64,000 bases of DNA from Bacteroidales bacterium (GTDB taxonomy: Bacteria; Bacteroidota; Bacteroidia; Bacteroidales; BM520). The stretch is from contig JAEEQW010000002.1 of assembly GCA_016285515.1 (NCBI GenBank), forward strand, positions 1 through 64,000. The letters are read 5' to 3'. A program made the translations under genes and the position numbers. Positions 8,195 to 16,345 of the stretch are shown here, piece after piece (position 1 is the first letter of the stretch; each line of letters starts with the position of its first letter). Under the pieces are notes generated by a model. That model was not told where the DNA came from, made no database searches, and worked only from the letters and a program-made list of their open reading frames with translations.

Positions 8195-9151
8195 TTACAT
8201 CAGGCCACGTCCTGTCTTGCGAATTTCACCTGATTTTGTAAGATCGGAAATCAGCTTATCAAGTACGCCATTTATAAAAATCTTACTTTTAGATGAGCTG
8301 AACGCCTTTGACATTTCAATATATTCATTAATCGTAACTTTTACTGGAATCGACGGAAATTCAATAAGTTCGGTAATGGCCATCTGCAGGATTATGACAT
8401 CTGCCGTAGCGATTCTGTCCATTTCCCAGTTTATAATCTTACCTTTTATAAGTTCCAACGTATGTTCCCTGATTTTAATTGTGTTACGCAAAAGTTCAAG
8501 CGCAAAAGCCTTATCTTCCTCATACTGAGTGGATTCCTTCTGCATCATGGAATCTTCTATCTTTGCATCGGTTCCAAAATTTGGCGTAATGTTGTCAAAA
8601 AACTTCATCAAAGTGAACTGTGAAAGGAAGAAGTCGGTGTACCAGTAAATATTTTTTGTTTCATATAAATCAACGAGAAAATCGTCCTCGAAGATAAAAT
8701 TCTGAAAAATGTCAACAACGAATTTTTTGTCATCAGCGTAATCATCGGGTGAGGCGAGATAAGCGGCATAATCCTCTGAAGACTTGATGGCGTTGAAAAT
8801 ACGGCGGATAGCCTCCCCGTGTTCCAGCCATGAAACGTGAAAATCATCAAGCAGCCGTTTATAGTTTCTGTTATCATTCAGCTGAAGGATGACGCGGTTA
8901 TTCAGGAAACGGAGGTTTGGATTGAGGTCTTCTTCCGTAGGCATAAATTTGTTTTTGGCATCTTCCATACGTCTTTCGGCATGGTAATGGAGTTCCGTAA
9001 GAAGGGAGAGCTGCCATATCATGAGCTCGAGGGTTGCATTGATGCACTTCGCAAGATCCTTTTCAGCAACCGCCACATCAGTTTCGCCAGAGCAGAAATA
9101 TGCGTACAAACATTGAAAAACTTTTATTCTGAGTTGTCTCCTGTTAAGCAT
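8195..9151 (-). CDS. nusB: Transcription antitermination factor NusB (long Bacteroidota form)
   Basis: 318 residues, about twice the enterobacterial length. It begins MLNRRQLRIKVFQCLYAYF, the typical RNA-binding Arg-rich start, and ends with the NusB domain (about 205-310): a helix bearing ADVIILQMAITELIEFPSIPVKVTINEYIEMSKAF. The middle insertion is helical and characteristic of the phylum. NusB with S10 binds boxA RNA and supports rRNA antitermination. It heads the minus-strand operon and faces the DUF3276 gene across a 108-base divergent promoter region. Confidence 0.9.
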   Translation of the reverse strand: MLNRRQLRIKVFQCLYAYFCSGETDVAVAEKDLAKCINATLELMIWQLSLLTELHYHAERRMEDAKNKFMPTEEDLNPNLRFLNNRVILQLNDNRNYKRLLDDFHVSWLEHGEAIRRIFNAIKSSEDYAAYLASPDDYADDKKFVVDIFQNFIFEDDFLVDLYETKNIYWYTDFFLSQFTLMKFFDNITPNFGTDAKIEDSMMQKESTQYEEDKAFALELLRNTIKIREHTLELIKGKIINWEMDRIATADVIILQMAITELIEFPSIPVKVTINEYIEMSKAFSSSKSKIFINGVLDKLISDLTKSGEIRKTGRGLM

Positions 9152-9175
9152 AAAGTTTCAAAATTTTATGTTTGG

Positions 9176-9183
9176 CAAAAGTA
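9176..9183 (-). promoter_or_regulatory. -7 element upstream of nusB
   Basis: Minus-strand TACTTTTG (9183-9176) matches TAnnTTTG, 24 bases before the nusB ATG. No TTTG lies at the right distance upstream, where a poly-T/A run sits. Confidence 0.5.
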
Positions 9184-9202
9184 CAACTTTTTTTCTTTTT
9201 TT

Positions 9203-9233
9203 TTTGTTATTAAATCGAAGTATTATATTTTTG
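9203..9233 (+). promoter_or_regulatory. Promoter of the DUF3276 gene
   Basis: TTTG (9203-9206), 19 bases, then TATTTTTG (9226-9233): an ideal Bacteroidota promoter. The start codon at 9260 leaves a leader of about 20 bases. Confidence 0.7.
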
Positions 9234-9259
9234 CAGTTGAATAAAAACTTTATACATGT

Positions 9260-9625
9260 ATGGATAATTTTGATAAGTATGAGAAGAGGGATAGTGCCGA
9301 CAGAGAAGAGGTGTTGTCCATTCCGGTACGTGCCGGCAAAAGAACTTATTTCTTTGACGTAAAGGCCACACGTTCCAATGAGTTTTACCTGACGATAACA
9401 GAAAGCAAGAAACATTTCAACAATGATGACGGACGTGTGTCATACGAAAAGCACAAGATTTTTCTTTACAAGGAAGATTTTGAGAAATTCTCTAATGCTC
9501 TATCCGACAGCATAACATTCATGGAGACAGGAGAGAAGCCGGATTTGAGCCGTTACGCGTCCAACAGAGAGTACCAAGACTTCGGCCAAGATGTGAATTT
9601 TGATGATTTAGGCAACAACTATTAA
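9260..9625 (+). CDS. DUF3276 / PUR-alpha-like nucleic acid-binding protein
   Basis: 121 residues. The core (about 15-95) has the PUR fold pattern of the DUF3276 family: VLSIPVRAGKRTYFFDVKAT, then YLTITESKK and HKIFLYKEDFEKF. The tail is acidic with FDDLGNNY. Family members are small ssDNA/RNA-binding proteins related to eukaryotic Pur-alpha and Borrelia BpuR, often abundant in Bacteroidota. The function here is inferred from the family only. It has a strong promoter and is followed by a hairpin before parA, so it is probably a separate unit. Confidence 0.8.
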   Translation: MDNFDKYEKRDSADREEVLSIPVRAGKRTYFFDVKATRSNEFYLTITESKKHFNNDDGRVSYEKHKIFLYKEDFEKFSNALSDSITFMETGEKPDLSRYASNREYQDFGQDVNFDDLGNNY

Positions 9626-9657
9626 AACATAATTTTAACATAATCAACAGAATACAT

Positions 9658-9682
9658 TAGAGACAGGCAAAACCTGTCTCTA
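9658..9682. repeat. Palindromic repeat before parA
   Basis: TAGAGACAGG (9658-9667) and CCTGTCTCTA (9673-9682) form a perfect 10-base stem with a 5-base loop. The outer TAGAGAC/GTCTCTA matches the ends of the palindrome at 63924-63951. It may act as a weak terminator between DUF3276 and parA or be a dispersed repeat. Confidence 0.6.
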
Positions 9683-9697
9683 CGTGTTTATTTAAAT

Positions 9698-10495
9698 ATG
9701 GCAAAGATAATAGCAGTATCAAATCAAAAAGGAGGTGTCGGCAAGACCACCACAGTCCTCAATCTTGGGAGCAGCCTTGCCGTCCTTGAATACAAGACAC
9801 TTGTAATTGACGCCGACCCACAAGCCAATGCCACTACAGGATTAGGGCTGGATGCACGAACCATTACCAAAAGCATCTATGAATGTATAATTGAGGACAT
9901 TCAGCCTCAGGACGCCATAGTCCATACTGAAATACCCCTTTTCGACATCATACCTGCCCACATCGACCTGGTAGGCGCTGAAATAGAACTTATTGACCTT
10001 GAGGACAGAGAATTCAAGATGAAAAAAGTCATAAACAAAATCAAAGACCAATACGATTTCATCCTCATCGACTGTTCACCTTCACTCGGTCTTATCACCG
10101 TCAATGCACTCACCGCAGCCGACTCGGTGATAATCCCAGTCCAGTCGGAATTCTATGCTCTCGAAGGTCTCGGCAAACTCCTCAACACAATAAAAATCAT
10201 TCAGAACCGTTTAAACAGAGACCTTACCATTGAAGGCATACTCGTTACCATGTACGACAAACGCGAACTCCTTCGACGCAACGTGCTTGAAGAACTGAAG
10301 ACGCACTTCAAGGATATTGTTTTCAGCACCATCATCAACAGAAACACCAAACTGGGCGAGGCTCCGAGTTTCGGAAAACCTGTCATACTGCACGACGCAA
10401 ACAGCACAGGCGCAATAAACTATCTGAACCTCGCAAGAGAAATTCTGAAGAAAAACAACATGCTGAGAGATGCAGAGGAGGAAAGTAAAAAGTAA
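9698..10495 (+). CDS. parA: Chromosome partitioning ATPase ParA (Soj)
   Basis: 265 residues. Deviant Walker A motif KGGVGKTTT (residues 11-19) with the signature Lys of ParA/MinD ATPases, Walker A' VIDADPQANATTGLG, and Walker B FILIDCSPSLGLITVNAL. With parB 13 bases downstream it forms the chromosomal segregation pair: ATP-dependent DNA binding by ParA and parS binding by ParB. No parS site was spotted by eye in the window. Confidence 0.93.
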   Translation: MAKIIAVSNQKGGVGKTTTVLNLGSSLAVLEYKTLVIDADPQANATTGLGLDARTITKSIYECIIEDIQPQDAIVHTEIPLFDIIPAHIDLVGAEIELIDLEDREFKMKKVINKIKDQYDFILIDCSPSLGLITVNALTAADSVIIPVQSEFYALEGLGKLLNTIKIIQNRLNRDLTIEGILVTMYDKRELLRRNVLEELKTHFKDIVFSTIINRNTKLGEAPSFGKPVILHDANSTGAINYLNLAREILKKNNMLRDAEEESKK

Positions 10496-10508
10496 AAGAC
10501 TATAGAAA

Positions 10509-11378
10509 ATGAGCAAACAGAAGAAAGCATTAGGCAGAGGATTGGACTCAATTCTGGAACGTGAAAGCTATGAAGGCAACGACTACCTTGCAACCAATAA
10601 CATTTCCGACATACCTGTAGCCCAAATAGACACAAACCCATACCAGCCCCGTAACGAATTCGAGGAGACAGCATTGCAAGAACTTGCAGCATCTATCAAG
10701 GAACATGGACTGATACAGCCCGTCACCGTCCGCAAAACCGACACCGGCAAATACCAGCTCATATCCGGAGGAAGACGTCTCAAGGCATCCCAGATGCTCA
10801 ATCTGGAGACAATTCCGGCATACATCCGCAGCGCAAACGATGAGGAAATGCTCGAAATGGCTTTGGTGGAAAACATACACAGGAGAAACCTCAACCCGAT
10901 GGAAATAGCATTCAGTTACCAACGCCTGATTGACGAATGCAGTCTGACCCAGGAAGAGGTCAGCAAAAAAGTCAGCATGGACCGCTCCACTATATCCAAT
11001 TTCCTGAGACTCCTGAAACTTCCGGAAATAGTGCAATGCGCTCTGAAAGAAGGCAAAATCTCGATGGGGCACGCCAAATGCCTGCTTTCAACCGATGATG
11101 AGACGAAAATGGTTGACCTGCTACGTACCATCCTCGAGAAAAACCTCTCAGTAAGAGAAACTGAACACCTCGTCTCCAACAACAAGTCAAAAAACACAAA
11201 AAAATCCACTAAATCACCGCAAGTGCTGCCAGTGAGAATGGCCAACTTCCGCCAGAACTTTGAAGAAAAAACAGGTTTAAGTCCTAAAATACAACTGGGC
11301 AAGAACGGCAAAGGCGTCATCACCATTCCTTTCAATTCCAAGAACAATCTTGACGAATTTTTCAAAATGTTCGAATAA
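10509..11378 (+). CDS. parB: Chromosome partitioning protein ParB (Spo0J)
   Basis: 289 residues. It opens with KKALGRGLDSIL, as in chromosomal ParB proteins. The ParB/sulfiredoxin-like CTPase domain covers about 35-125 with NPYQPR, GGRRLKASQ and ENIHRRNLNPMEIA. A parS-binding HTH lies at about 147-170 (TQEEVSKKVSMDRSTISNFLRLLKL). A Lys/Ser linker precedes a short dimerisation tail. It loads at parS and acts with ParA upstream. The next gene starts 6 bases after its stop, so the operon continues. Confidence 0.93.
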   Translation: MSKQKKALGRGLDSILERESYEGNDYLATNNISDIPVAQIDTNPYQPRNEFEETALQELAASIKEHGLIQPVTVRKTDTGKYQLISGGRRLKASQMLNLETIPAYIRSANDEEMLEMALVENIHRRNLNPMEIAFSYQRLIDECSLTQEEVSKKVSMDRSTISNFLRLLKLPEIVQCALKEGKISMGHAKCLLSTDDETKMVDLLRTILEKNLSVRETEHLVSNNKSKNTKKSTKSPQVLPVRMANFRQNFEEKTGLSPKIQLGKNGKGVITIPFNSKNNLDEFFKMFE

Positions 11379-11384
11379 TCTTCC

Positions 11385-12032
11385 ATGGCATTGCACCGAT
11401 ATATAACATTCATATTAATCTCATTCGCTGCCCTGTCAAGTCTCAATGCCCAGGAAGTCAATGACAATCCACATGACACATCAACCGTCATCACTAATGA
11501 CACCATTATCGACAACACCATAATATCCGGCAATATTTTAGTTGCAGATTCAGTACAGAAAGAAACACACTCCCCGAAAAGAGCCGGCATCTATTCTGCC
11601 ATACTTCCCGGATGGGGTCAGGGATACAACCACAAATATTGGAAAATACCAATAATCTGGACCGGTTTCGCCGCAACTGGATATCTGATTTACAGAAATG
11701 CCGTTCCCATGCAGAAGGCATATAACGCCTACATCTGGATTGACCAAGGCTCCGAAGGGACTCCCCCAAACGAATACGCCACACAATACCCTTCTCTCAC
11801 CAAACTCGAAAGTCTTTACAACCAATACCGCCACAATGTGGAACTGTATGGACTGGTATCCGCAGCATGGTATGTACTCAACATAATCGATGCAATCGTA
11901 GATGCACATCTCATGGACTTCGACATCAGTGACGACTTGTCATTAAACATATCTCCCGAGTTCGCTCCGATTACCATAAGCGGAATTCCACAGAACAACT
12001 ATCCGGGAATCACAATGCATATACATTTCTAA
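11385..12032 (+). CDS. DUF5683 domain membrane protein
   Basis: 215 residues. Signal peptide to about residue 22, a low-complexity Asn/Thr/Asp linker, then the DUF5683 core KRAGIYSAILPGWGQGYNHKYWKIPIIW with hydrophobic helices at about 85-105 and 155-175. The C-terminal end is beta-rich and ends in aromatic His-Phe, compatible with envelope location. This gene regularly follows parB in Bacteroidota. The role is unknown. Confidence 0.8.
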   Translation: MALHRYITFILISFAALSSLNAQEVNDNPHDTSTVITNDTIIDNTIISGNILVADSVQKETHSPKRAGIYSAILPGWGQGYNHKYWKIPIIWTGFAATGYLIYRNAVPMQKAYNAYIWIDQGSEGTPPNEYATQYPSLTKLESLYNQYRHNVELYGLVSAAWYVLNIIDAIVDAHLMDFDISDDLSLNISPEFAPITISGIPQNNYPGITMHIHF

Positions 12033-12050
12033 CAACAAATAAATTAACGC

Positions 12051-12764
12051 ATGAAATATATTTTGATGGGCTACGGAAAAATGGGCAAAACCATTGAAAA
12101 AACGCTCAAAACAGAGGAAAACCAACTCATTGCAACCATTGACAATCATGACGAACTTATCGAGAAAGAAGATTATCTTGACCATGCAGATGTGGCTTTC
12201 GAATTTTCCACTCCTGAATCAGCATACGACAACATACTTGCCTGCTTCAAGCACAACCTTCCGGTAGTATGCGGGACGACAGGCTGGACCGACAGGCTTC
12301 CTGAAATCGAAACAGTCTGCAAAAATGAAGGCAAAACCATGATGTATGCCCCGAATTATTCCATTGGCATCAATATATTCATTGCTCTCAACAACCAAAT
12401 TGCCGATATCATCTCCAACCTTAACATGTACAGTATATCCATGTCCGAGACCCATCATGTCCATAAGAAAGATGCACCAAGCGGCACTGCACTGCAAATC
12501 AAGAATCAGATTCTCCAGCATTTGTCAAACAGCAGCATGAAAGACGCCAACATACCTATTTTAAGCATAAGAGAAGGTGAAGTGACAGGCATTCATGAAG
12601 TAAAGTACACTTCTGATTTAGACACCATCGAACTCAAGCATACCGCAAAGACGAGAGATGCCTTTGCATACGGCGCGATTCTTGCCGCAAAATGGATAAA
12701 AGATAAAAAAGGCTGTTTCAAAATGCAGGATATTATAAAATCTTTATATCTTTGTAAGTTTTAA
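12051..12764 (+). CDS. dapB: 4-hydroxy-tetrahydrodipicolinate reductase
   Basis: 237 residues. It reduces the dihydrodipicolinate precursor in lysine/meso-diaminopimelate synthesis, which feeds peptidoglycan. Seen: N-terminal nucleotide-binding GYGKMGKTIE, VCGTTGW (73-79), APNYSIGIN (100-108), and the catalytic/substrate motif ETHHVHKKDAPSGTA (133-147). It is in the parAB-DUF5683 run and only 17 bases before lepB; a -7 element for lepB lies in its last codons. Confidence 0.93.
   Translation: MKYILMGYGKMGKTIEKTLKTEENQLIATIDNHDELIEKEDYLDHADVAFEFSTPESAYDNILACFKHNLPVVCGTTGWTDRLPEIETVCKNEGKTMMYAPNYSIGINIFIALNNQIADIISNLNMYSISMSETHHVHKKDAPSGTALQIKNQILQHLSNSSMKDANIPILSIREGEVTGIHEVKYTSDLDTIELKHTAKTRDAFAYGAILAAKWIKDKKGCFKMQDIIKSLYLCKF
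12747..12754 (+). promoter_or_regulatory. Possible -7 element for lepB
   Basis: TATCTTTG (12747-12754) matches TAnnTTTG, 27 bases before the lepB ATG and inside the end of dapB. No good -33 was seen. Confidence 0.4.
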
Positions 12765-12781
12765 TTTTATTGAAATCAAAC

Positions 12782-14308
12782 ATGGACAGTGTCATATTAT
12801 CAGGATTGATTGTAAAATGGTTTATGCCGATATTCGCATTCAAGATTTTTGAGAATGCGGGATACAAATGGTGGCATACACTTATACCTATATACAATTA
12901 CTACGTTTGGATAAAAATAGTTGGAAAGCCGTGGTGGTGGCTTATAATAGCAGCAATACCATTCATAGGTTATTTCATCATGTTCCTGCTGCTTGTCGAA
13001 ACTGCCAAGGCTCATGACAAACACGCATTGTGGCAAGAGGCTCTGGCAGCCGTTGTACCTTTTGTCTATCTGCCTTACCTCGGTTATAAGGCCACATATT
13101 ATCCGCCTGACAAACGACCGGAATTCAAGAAGAGTTCTCTTCGCGAATGGGTTGATGCGATAATTTTCGCTGTTGTCGGCGTGGGTATTCTGAGGATGTT
13201 TATGTTTGAAGCCTATACCATTCCTTCATCTTCTATGGAAAAGACTCTGCTTGTGGGTGACTATCTGTTTGTCAACAAGATGACATACGGTTCACGAAGG
13301 CCGATGACACCTTTATCCGTGCCTTTCATCCACAACACTCTTCCTCTCAGCAAGCGCAATTCATATTGCGACAAGGTACAGCTCAAATACTACCGCTATC
13401 CTGCCCTGAAAAAACTGAAAAACTATTCGCCCATAGTTTTCAACTACCCGGAAGGAGATACCGTATGCACGGCATTCCAGAGCAATGCAAGCTATTATTC
13501 GCTTGTACGCAACTATGGAAGAAGAAATGTGATCACAAGGAAGGACATGTTCGGCGACATAATCTACCGCCCCGTAGATAAGAGGGAAAACTACATAAAA
13601 CGCTGCATCGCCATTCCTGGTGACACCATGCAGGTCATTGACGGATACGCATATATCAACGGCGTAAAGGAAAATCATAAGGGAAAACTACAGTTCACCT
13701 ACACTGTCAAAACCAATGGCAGCCAATTCAGGCCGGCAATACTCAAGGATGAACTCAAAATCACTGAAAGATACACTTTCAACGCTGCCGACAGCACTTA
13801 TAACCTTACCCTTACCGATGAAGCAGTTGAAATCCTGAAAAAGAATTCTTCCGTTATCTCCATCACCAAAAACATTCAGCGCAAAGAAGACTATTTTGCC
13901 GAGAACTGTAAAATGTATCTGTTTCCGTATGATACCGCATATCAGTGGACTGTAGATAATTACGGACCTTTGTACATTCCAAGGAAAGGTGACACTTTGC
14001 ACCTTACCTTAAAAAATATCTGTTTGTATGAAAGACTTATTGACGTTTATGAAGACAATGACATTGAAGTCAGAAACGGCAAGATTTACATAAATAACGA
14101 ACAAACAGACACTTACGTCACAAAAATGGACTATTATTGGATGATGGGCGACAATCGTCACAATTCAGCCGACTCCCGTTTCTGGGGTTTCGTCCCCGAA
14201 GACCATATCGTGGGCAAACCAGCCTTCGTATGGATGTCTCTTGACAAAGAGAAAGGACTCTTCAACGGAAAAATCAGATGGAACAAAATGTTCAGAACTA
14301 TACATTAA
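12782..14308 (+). CDS. lepB: Signal peptidase I with N-terminal multi-pass membrane domain
   Basis: 508 residues from the ATG at 12782; the upstream TTG is a poorer start. The first ~115 residues hold several hydrophobic helices with the YKWWHTLIPIYNYYVW pattern of DUF5684-like N-terminal extensions. The S26 domain follows: PSSSMEKTLLVGDYLFVNK with nucleophile S151, YIKRCIAIPGDT with general base K273, and GDNRHNSADSRFWGFVP near the end. A ~170-residue insertion separates the Lys motif from the last box. It removes signal peptides at the inner membrane. In related genomes lepB is followed by wbqC; here other genes intervene. Confidence 0.9.
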   Translation: MDSVILSGLIVKWFMPIFAFKIFENAGYKWWHTLIPIYNYYVWIKIVGKPWWWLIIAAIPFIGYFIMFLLLVETAKAHDKHALWQEALAAVVPFVYLPYLGYKATYYPPDKRPEFKKSSLREWVDAIIFAVVGVGILRMFMFEAYTIPSSSMEKTLLVGDYLFVNKMTYGSRRPMTPLSVPFIHNTLPLSKRNSYCDKVQLKYYRYPALKKLKNYSPIVFNYPEGDTVCTAFQSNASYYSLVRNYGRRNVITRKDMFGDIIYRPVDKRENYIKRCIAIPGDTMQVIDGYAYINGVKENHKGKLQFTYTVKTNGSQFRPAILKDELKITERYTFNAADSTYNLTLTDEAVEILKKNSSVISITKNIQRKEDYFAENCKMYLFPYDTAYQWTVDNYGPLYIPRKGDTLHLTLKNICLYERLIDVYEDNDIEVRNGKIYINNEQTDTYVTKMDYYWMMGDNRHNSADSRFWGFVPEDHIVGKPAFVWMSLDKEKGLFNGKIRWNKMFRTIH

Positions 14309-14332
14309 TTTACAAACAACTTTTTCATAGCC

Positions 14333-16312
14333 ATGGCAGATCAAAAAAAGCAACTGACAGAAGAACAACTAAAATTCCTAAACCTGTTATCCGACAAGTT
14401 TCCAACAATACAGGCAGCTTGTACAGAAATAATCAATCTGGAATCAATTCTCAACCTACCTAAGGGAACCGAGCACTTCTTGACCGATATTCACGGAGAA
14501 TACGACACTTTCAGCCATATTCTCAGAAACGCATCGGGAATGGTAAGGAAAAAAATAGACGATGTTTTCGGCAATACCATAAGTGAGAAATCTAAACGCC
14601 AACTGGCGACCTTGATTTATTATCCTGAGCAAAAACTTGAGATAATAATGAAAACCGTTGATGATTTGGAGAACTGGTATTCAGTAACTTTACGCCGTCT
14701 TGTTGACGTGTCACGTGCCGCTGCCGACAAATACACAAGGTCGAAGGTACGTAAGGCCATGCCTAAGGATTATGCGTATATCATTGACGAGCTTCTTAAC
14801 GAAAATCCATCCAAGAAAGAGCCATACTATGACAAGATTATACAGACCATAATTGACATAGGCCGCGCAAATCACTTTATCATTGCCATCAGCTATTTCA
14901 TCCAGCGTTTGCTCATCGACAAACTGCACATCATAGGAGACATCTATGACAGAGGACCTTATCCCGACAAGGTGATGGACAAGCTCATGGAGTTCCATGA
15001 TGTTGACATCCAGTGGGGCAACCACGATATCTTATGGATGGGCGCTGCATCAGGCATAAAGGCATGTATTGCGACAGTCGTCAGAATATCAACAAGATAT
15101 GACAACCTTGACACTCTTGAAGATGTATATGGTATAAATATGCTTCCTCTCGCAACCTTTGCCATGAAATATTACGGCAACGACCCATGTACCGTATTTA
15201 CCCCTAAGACATCGGGACCGTTGGACAAATACGATTCTTCAAACCTCAATCTCGTAGGCATGATGCACAAGGCCATTTCCATCATACAATTCAAAATCGA
15301 AGGTCAGATTATCAAAAGAAATCCCGACTTCAAGATGGAAAGCCGACTGCTGCTTGATAAAATCAACTTCGAGAAAGGAACTGTCATGATTGGTGACAAG
15401 GAATATCCGTTGCTTGACACGAATTTCCCGACAGTTGACCCCAAAAACCCATACCAGCTTTCACCTGAGGAAGATGAACTCATGGAAAAATTGAAATTCT
15501 CATTCCTCAACAGCCAGTCTTTGCAGCGTCATATCAAATTCTTCTTCTCATCAGGCAGCTTATATCTCAAATGCAATGGCAACCTGCTGTTCCACGGCTG
15601 CATACCTCTCAATGAAGACGGTTCGTTCAGAGAGACCGAGCTCGACAACGTAAAATATAAAGGCATGAGCCTTTGCGACAAATTCGAGACTATGACCCGT
15701 GCAGCGTACATCAACAGATGGTCGCTCGATGACAACTCCAAGGAATTCGACTACGTATGGTATATGTGGTGCGGTCCGGATTCACCTCTGTTCGGCAAAG
15801 ACCAGATGACCACATTTGAAAGGTATTTCATCGAAGACAAGGCCACCCACAAGGAACACCTTGACCCATTCTACACTTACCGCAATGACAAGGAAACCTG
15901 CATAAATATCCTCAAGGAATTTGGCCTGCCGGTTGAAAACTCACATATTATCACGGGTCACGTACCTGTTAAAGTTATTAAAGGTGAAAGTCCAATCAAA
16001 GCCGACGGAATGCTCCTTGTAATAGACGGAGGCATGTCGAAACCTTACCAGAAAGAAACCGGTATTGCAGGATTCACGCTGATGTACGACTCCTACAAAC
16101 TGACCGTTATCGAACACCATCCTTTCGTCTCACCGCAAAAGGCCATAGAAGAGGAACTCGATATCAAATCCACAAGAGCTCTCGTTGCTCAAAGCGCTTA
16201 CAGAATAAAAGTTGGAGACACCGACAAAGGCATTGAATTAAAACAACAAATCAAAGACCTTAAAATGCTGCTTGAAGCCTACAAGTCAGGAGAAGTCATC
16301 GTTAAAGGTTAA
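14333..16312 (+). CDS. fbp: Fructose-1,6-bisphosphatase class III
   Basis: 659 residues, the usual size for the Firmicutes/Bacteroidota class III enzyme. It hydrolyses fructose-1,6-bisphosphate in gluconeogenesis. The metallophosphatase-type motifs are present: TDIHGEYDTF near residue 50, GDIYDRGPYPD near 202, WGNHDILWMGA near 228, and ITGHVPVK near 543. It lies 24 bases after lepB and 33 bases before the first C10 protease. A phosphofructokinase at 41969 catalyses the opposing reaction. Confidence 0.93.
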   Translation: MADQKKQLTEEQLKFLNLLSDKFPTIQAACTEIINLESILNLPKGTEHFLTDIHGEYDTFSHILRNASGMVRKKIDDVFGNTISEKSKRQLATLIYYPEQKLEIIMKTVDDLENWYSVTLRRLVDVSRAAADKYTRSKVRKAMPKDYAYIIDELLNENPSKKEPYYDKIIQTIIDIGRANHFIIAISYFIQRLLIDKLHIIGDIYDRGPYPDKVMDKLMEFHDVDIQWGNHDILWMGAASGIKACIATVVRISTRYDNLDTLEDVYGINMLPLATFAMKYYGNDPCTVFTPKTSGPLDKYDSSNLNLVGMMHKAISIIQFKIEGQIIKRNPDFKMESRLLLDKINFEKGTVMIGDKEYPLLDTNFPTVDPKNPYQLSPEEDELMEKLKFSFLNSQSLQRHIKFFFSSGSLYLKCNGNLLFHGCIPLNEDGSFRETELDNVKYKGMSLCDKFETMTRAAYINRWSLDDNSKEFDYVWYMWCGPDSPLFGKDQMTTFERYFIEDKATHKEHLDPFYTYRNDKETCINILKEFGLPVENSHIITGHVPVKVIKGESPIKADGMLLVIDGGMSKPYQKETGIAGFTLMYDSYKLTVIEHHPFVSPQKAIEEELDIKSTRALVAQSAYRIKVGDTDKGIELKQQIKDLKMLLEAYKSGEVIVKG

Positions 16313-16345
16313 TTGAACTGATTTATTAATCACAAATATACCAAC

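Noticed and set aside
7740-8528. 262-codon plus-strand open frame
   Set aside because: Antisense to the DUF1573 lipoprotein and nusB, both with clear family motifs; no domain or ribosome-binding site of its own.
10548-11072. 174-codon minus-strand open frame
   Set aside because: Antisense shadow of parB.
9698-11378. parS site near parAB
   Set aside because: I looked for a TGTTTCACGTGAAACA-like palindrome by eye and saw none; a mismatch-tolerant search would be needed to exclude one.
10916-11590. 224-codon minus-strand open frame
   Set aside because: Antisense to the end of parB and start of DUF5683; composition reflects the opposite strand.
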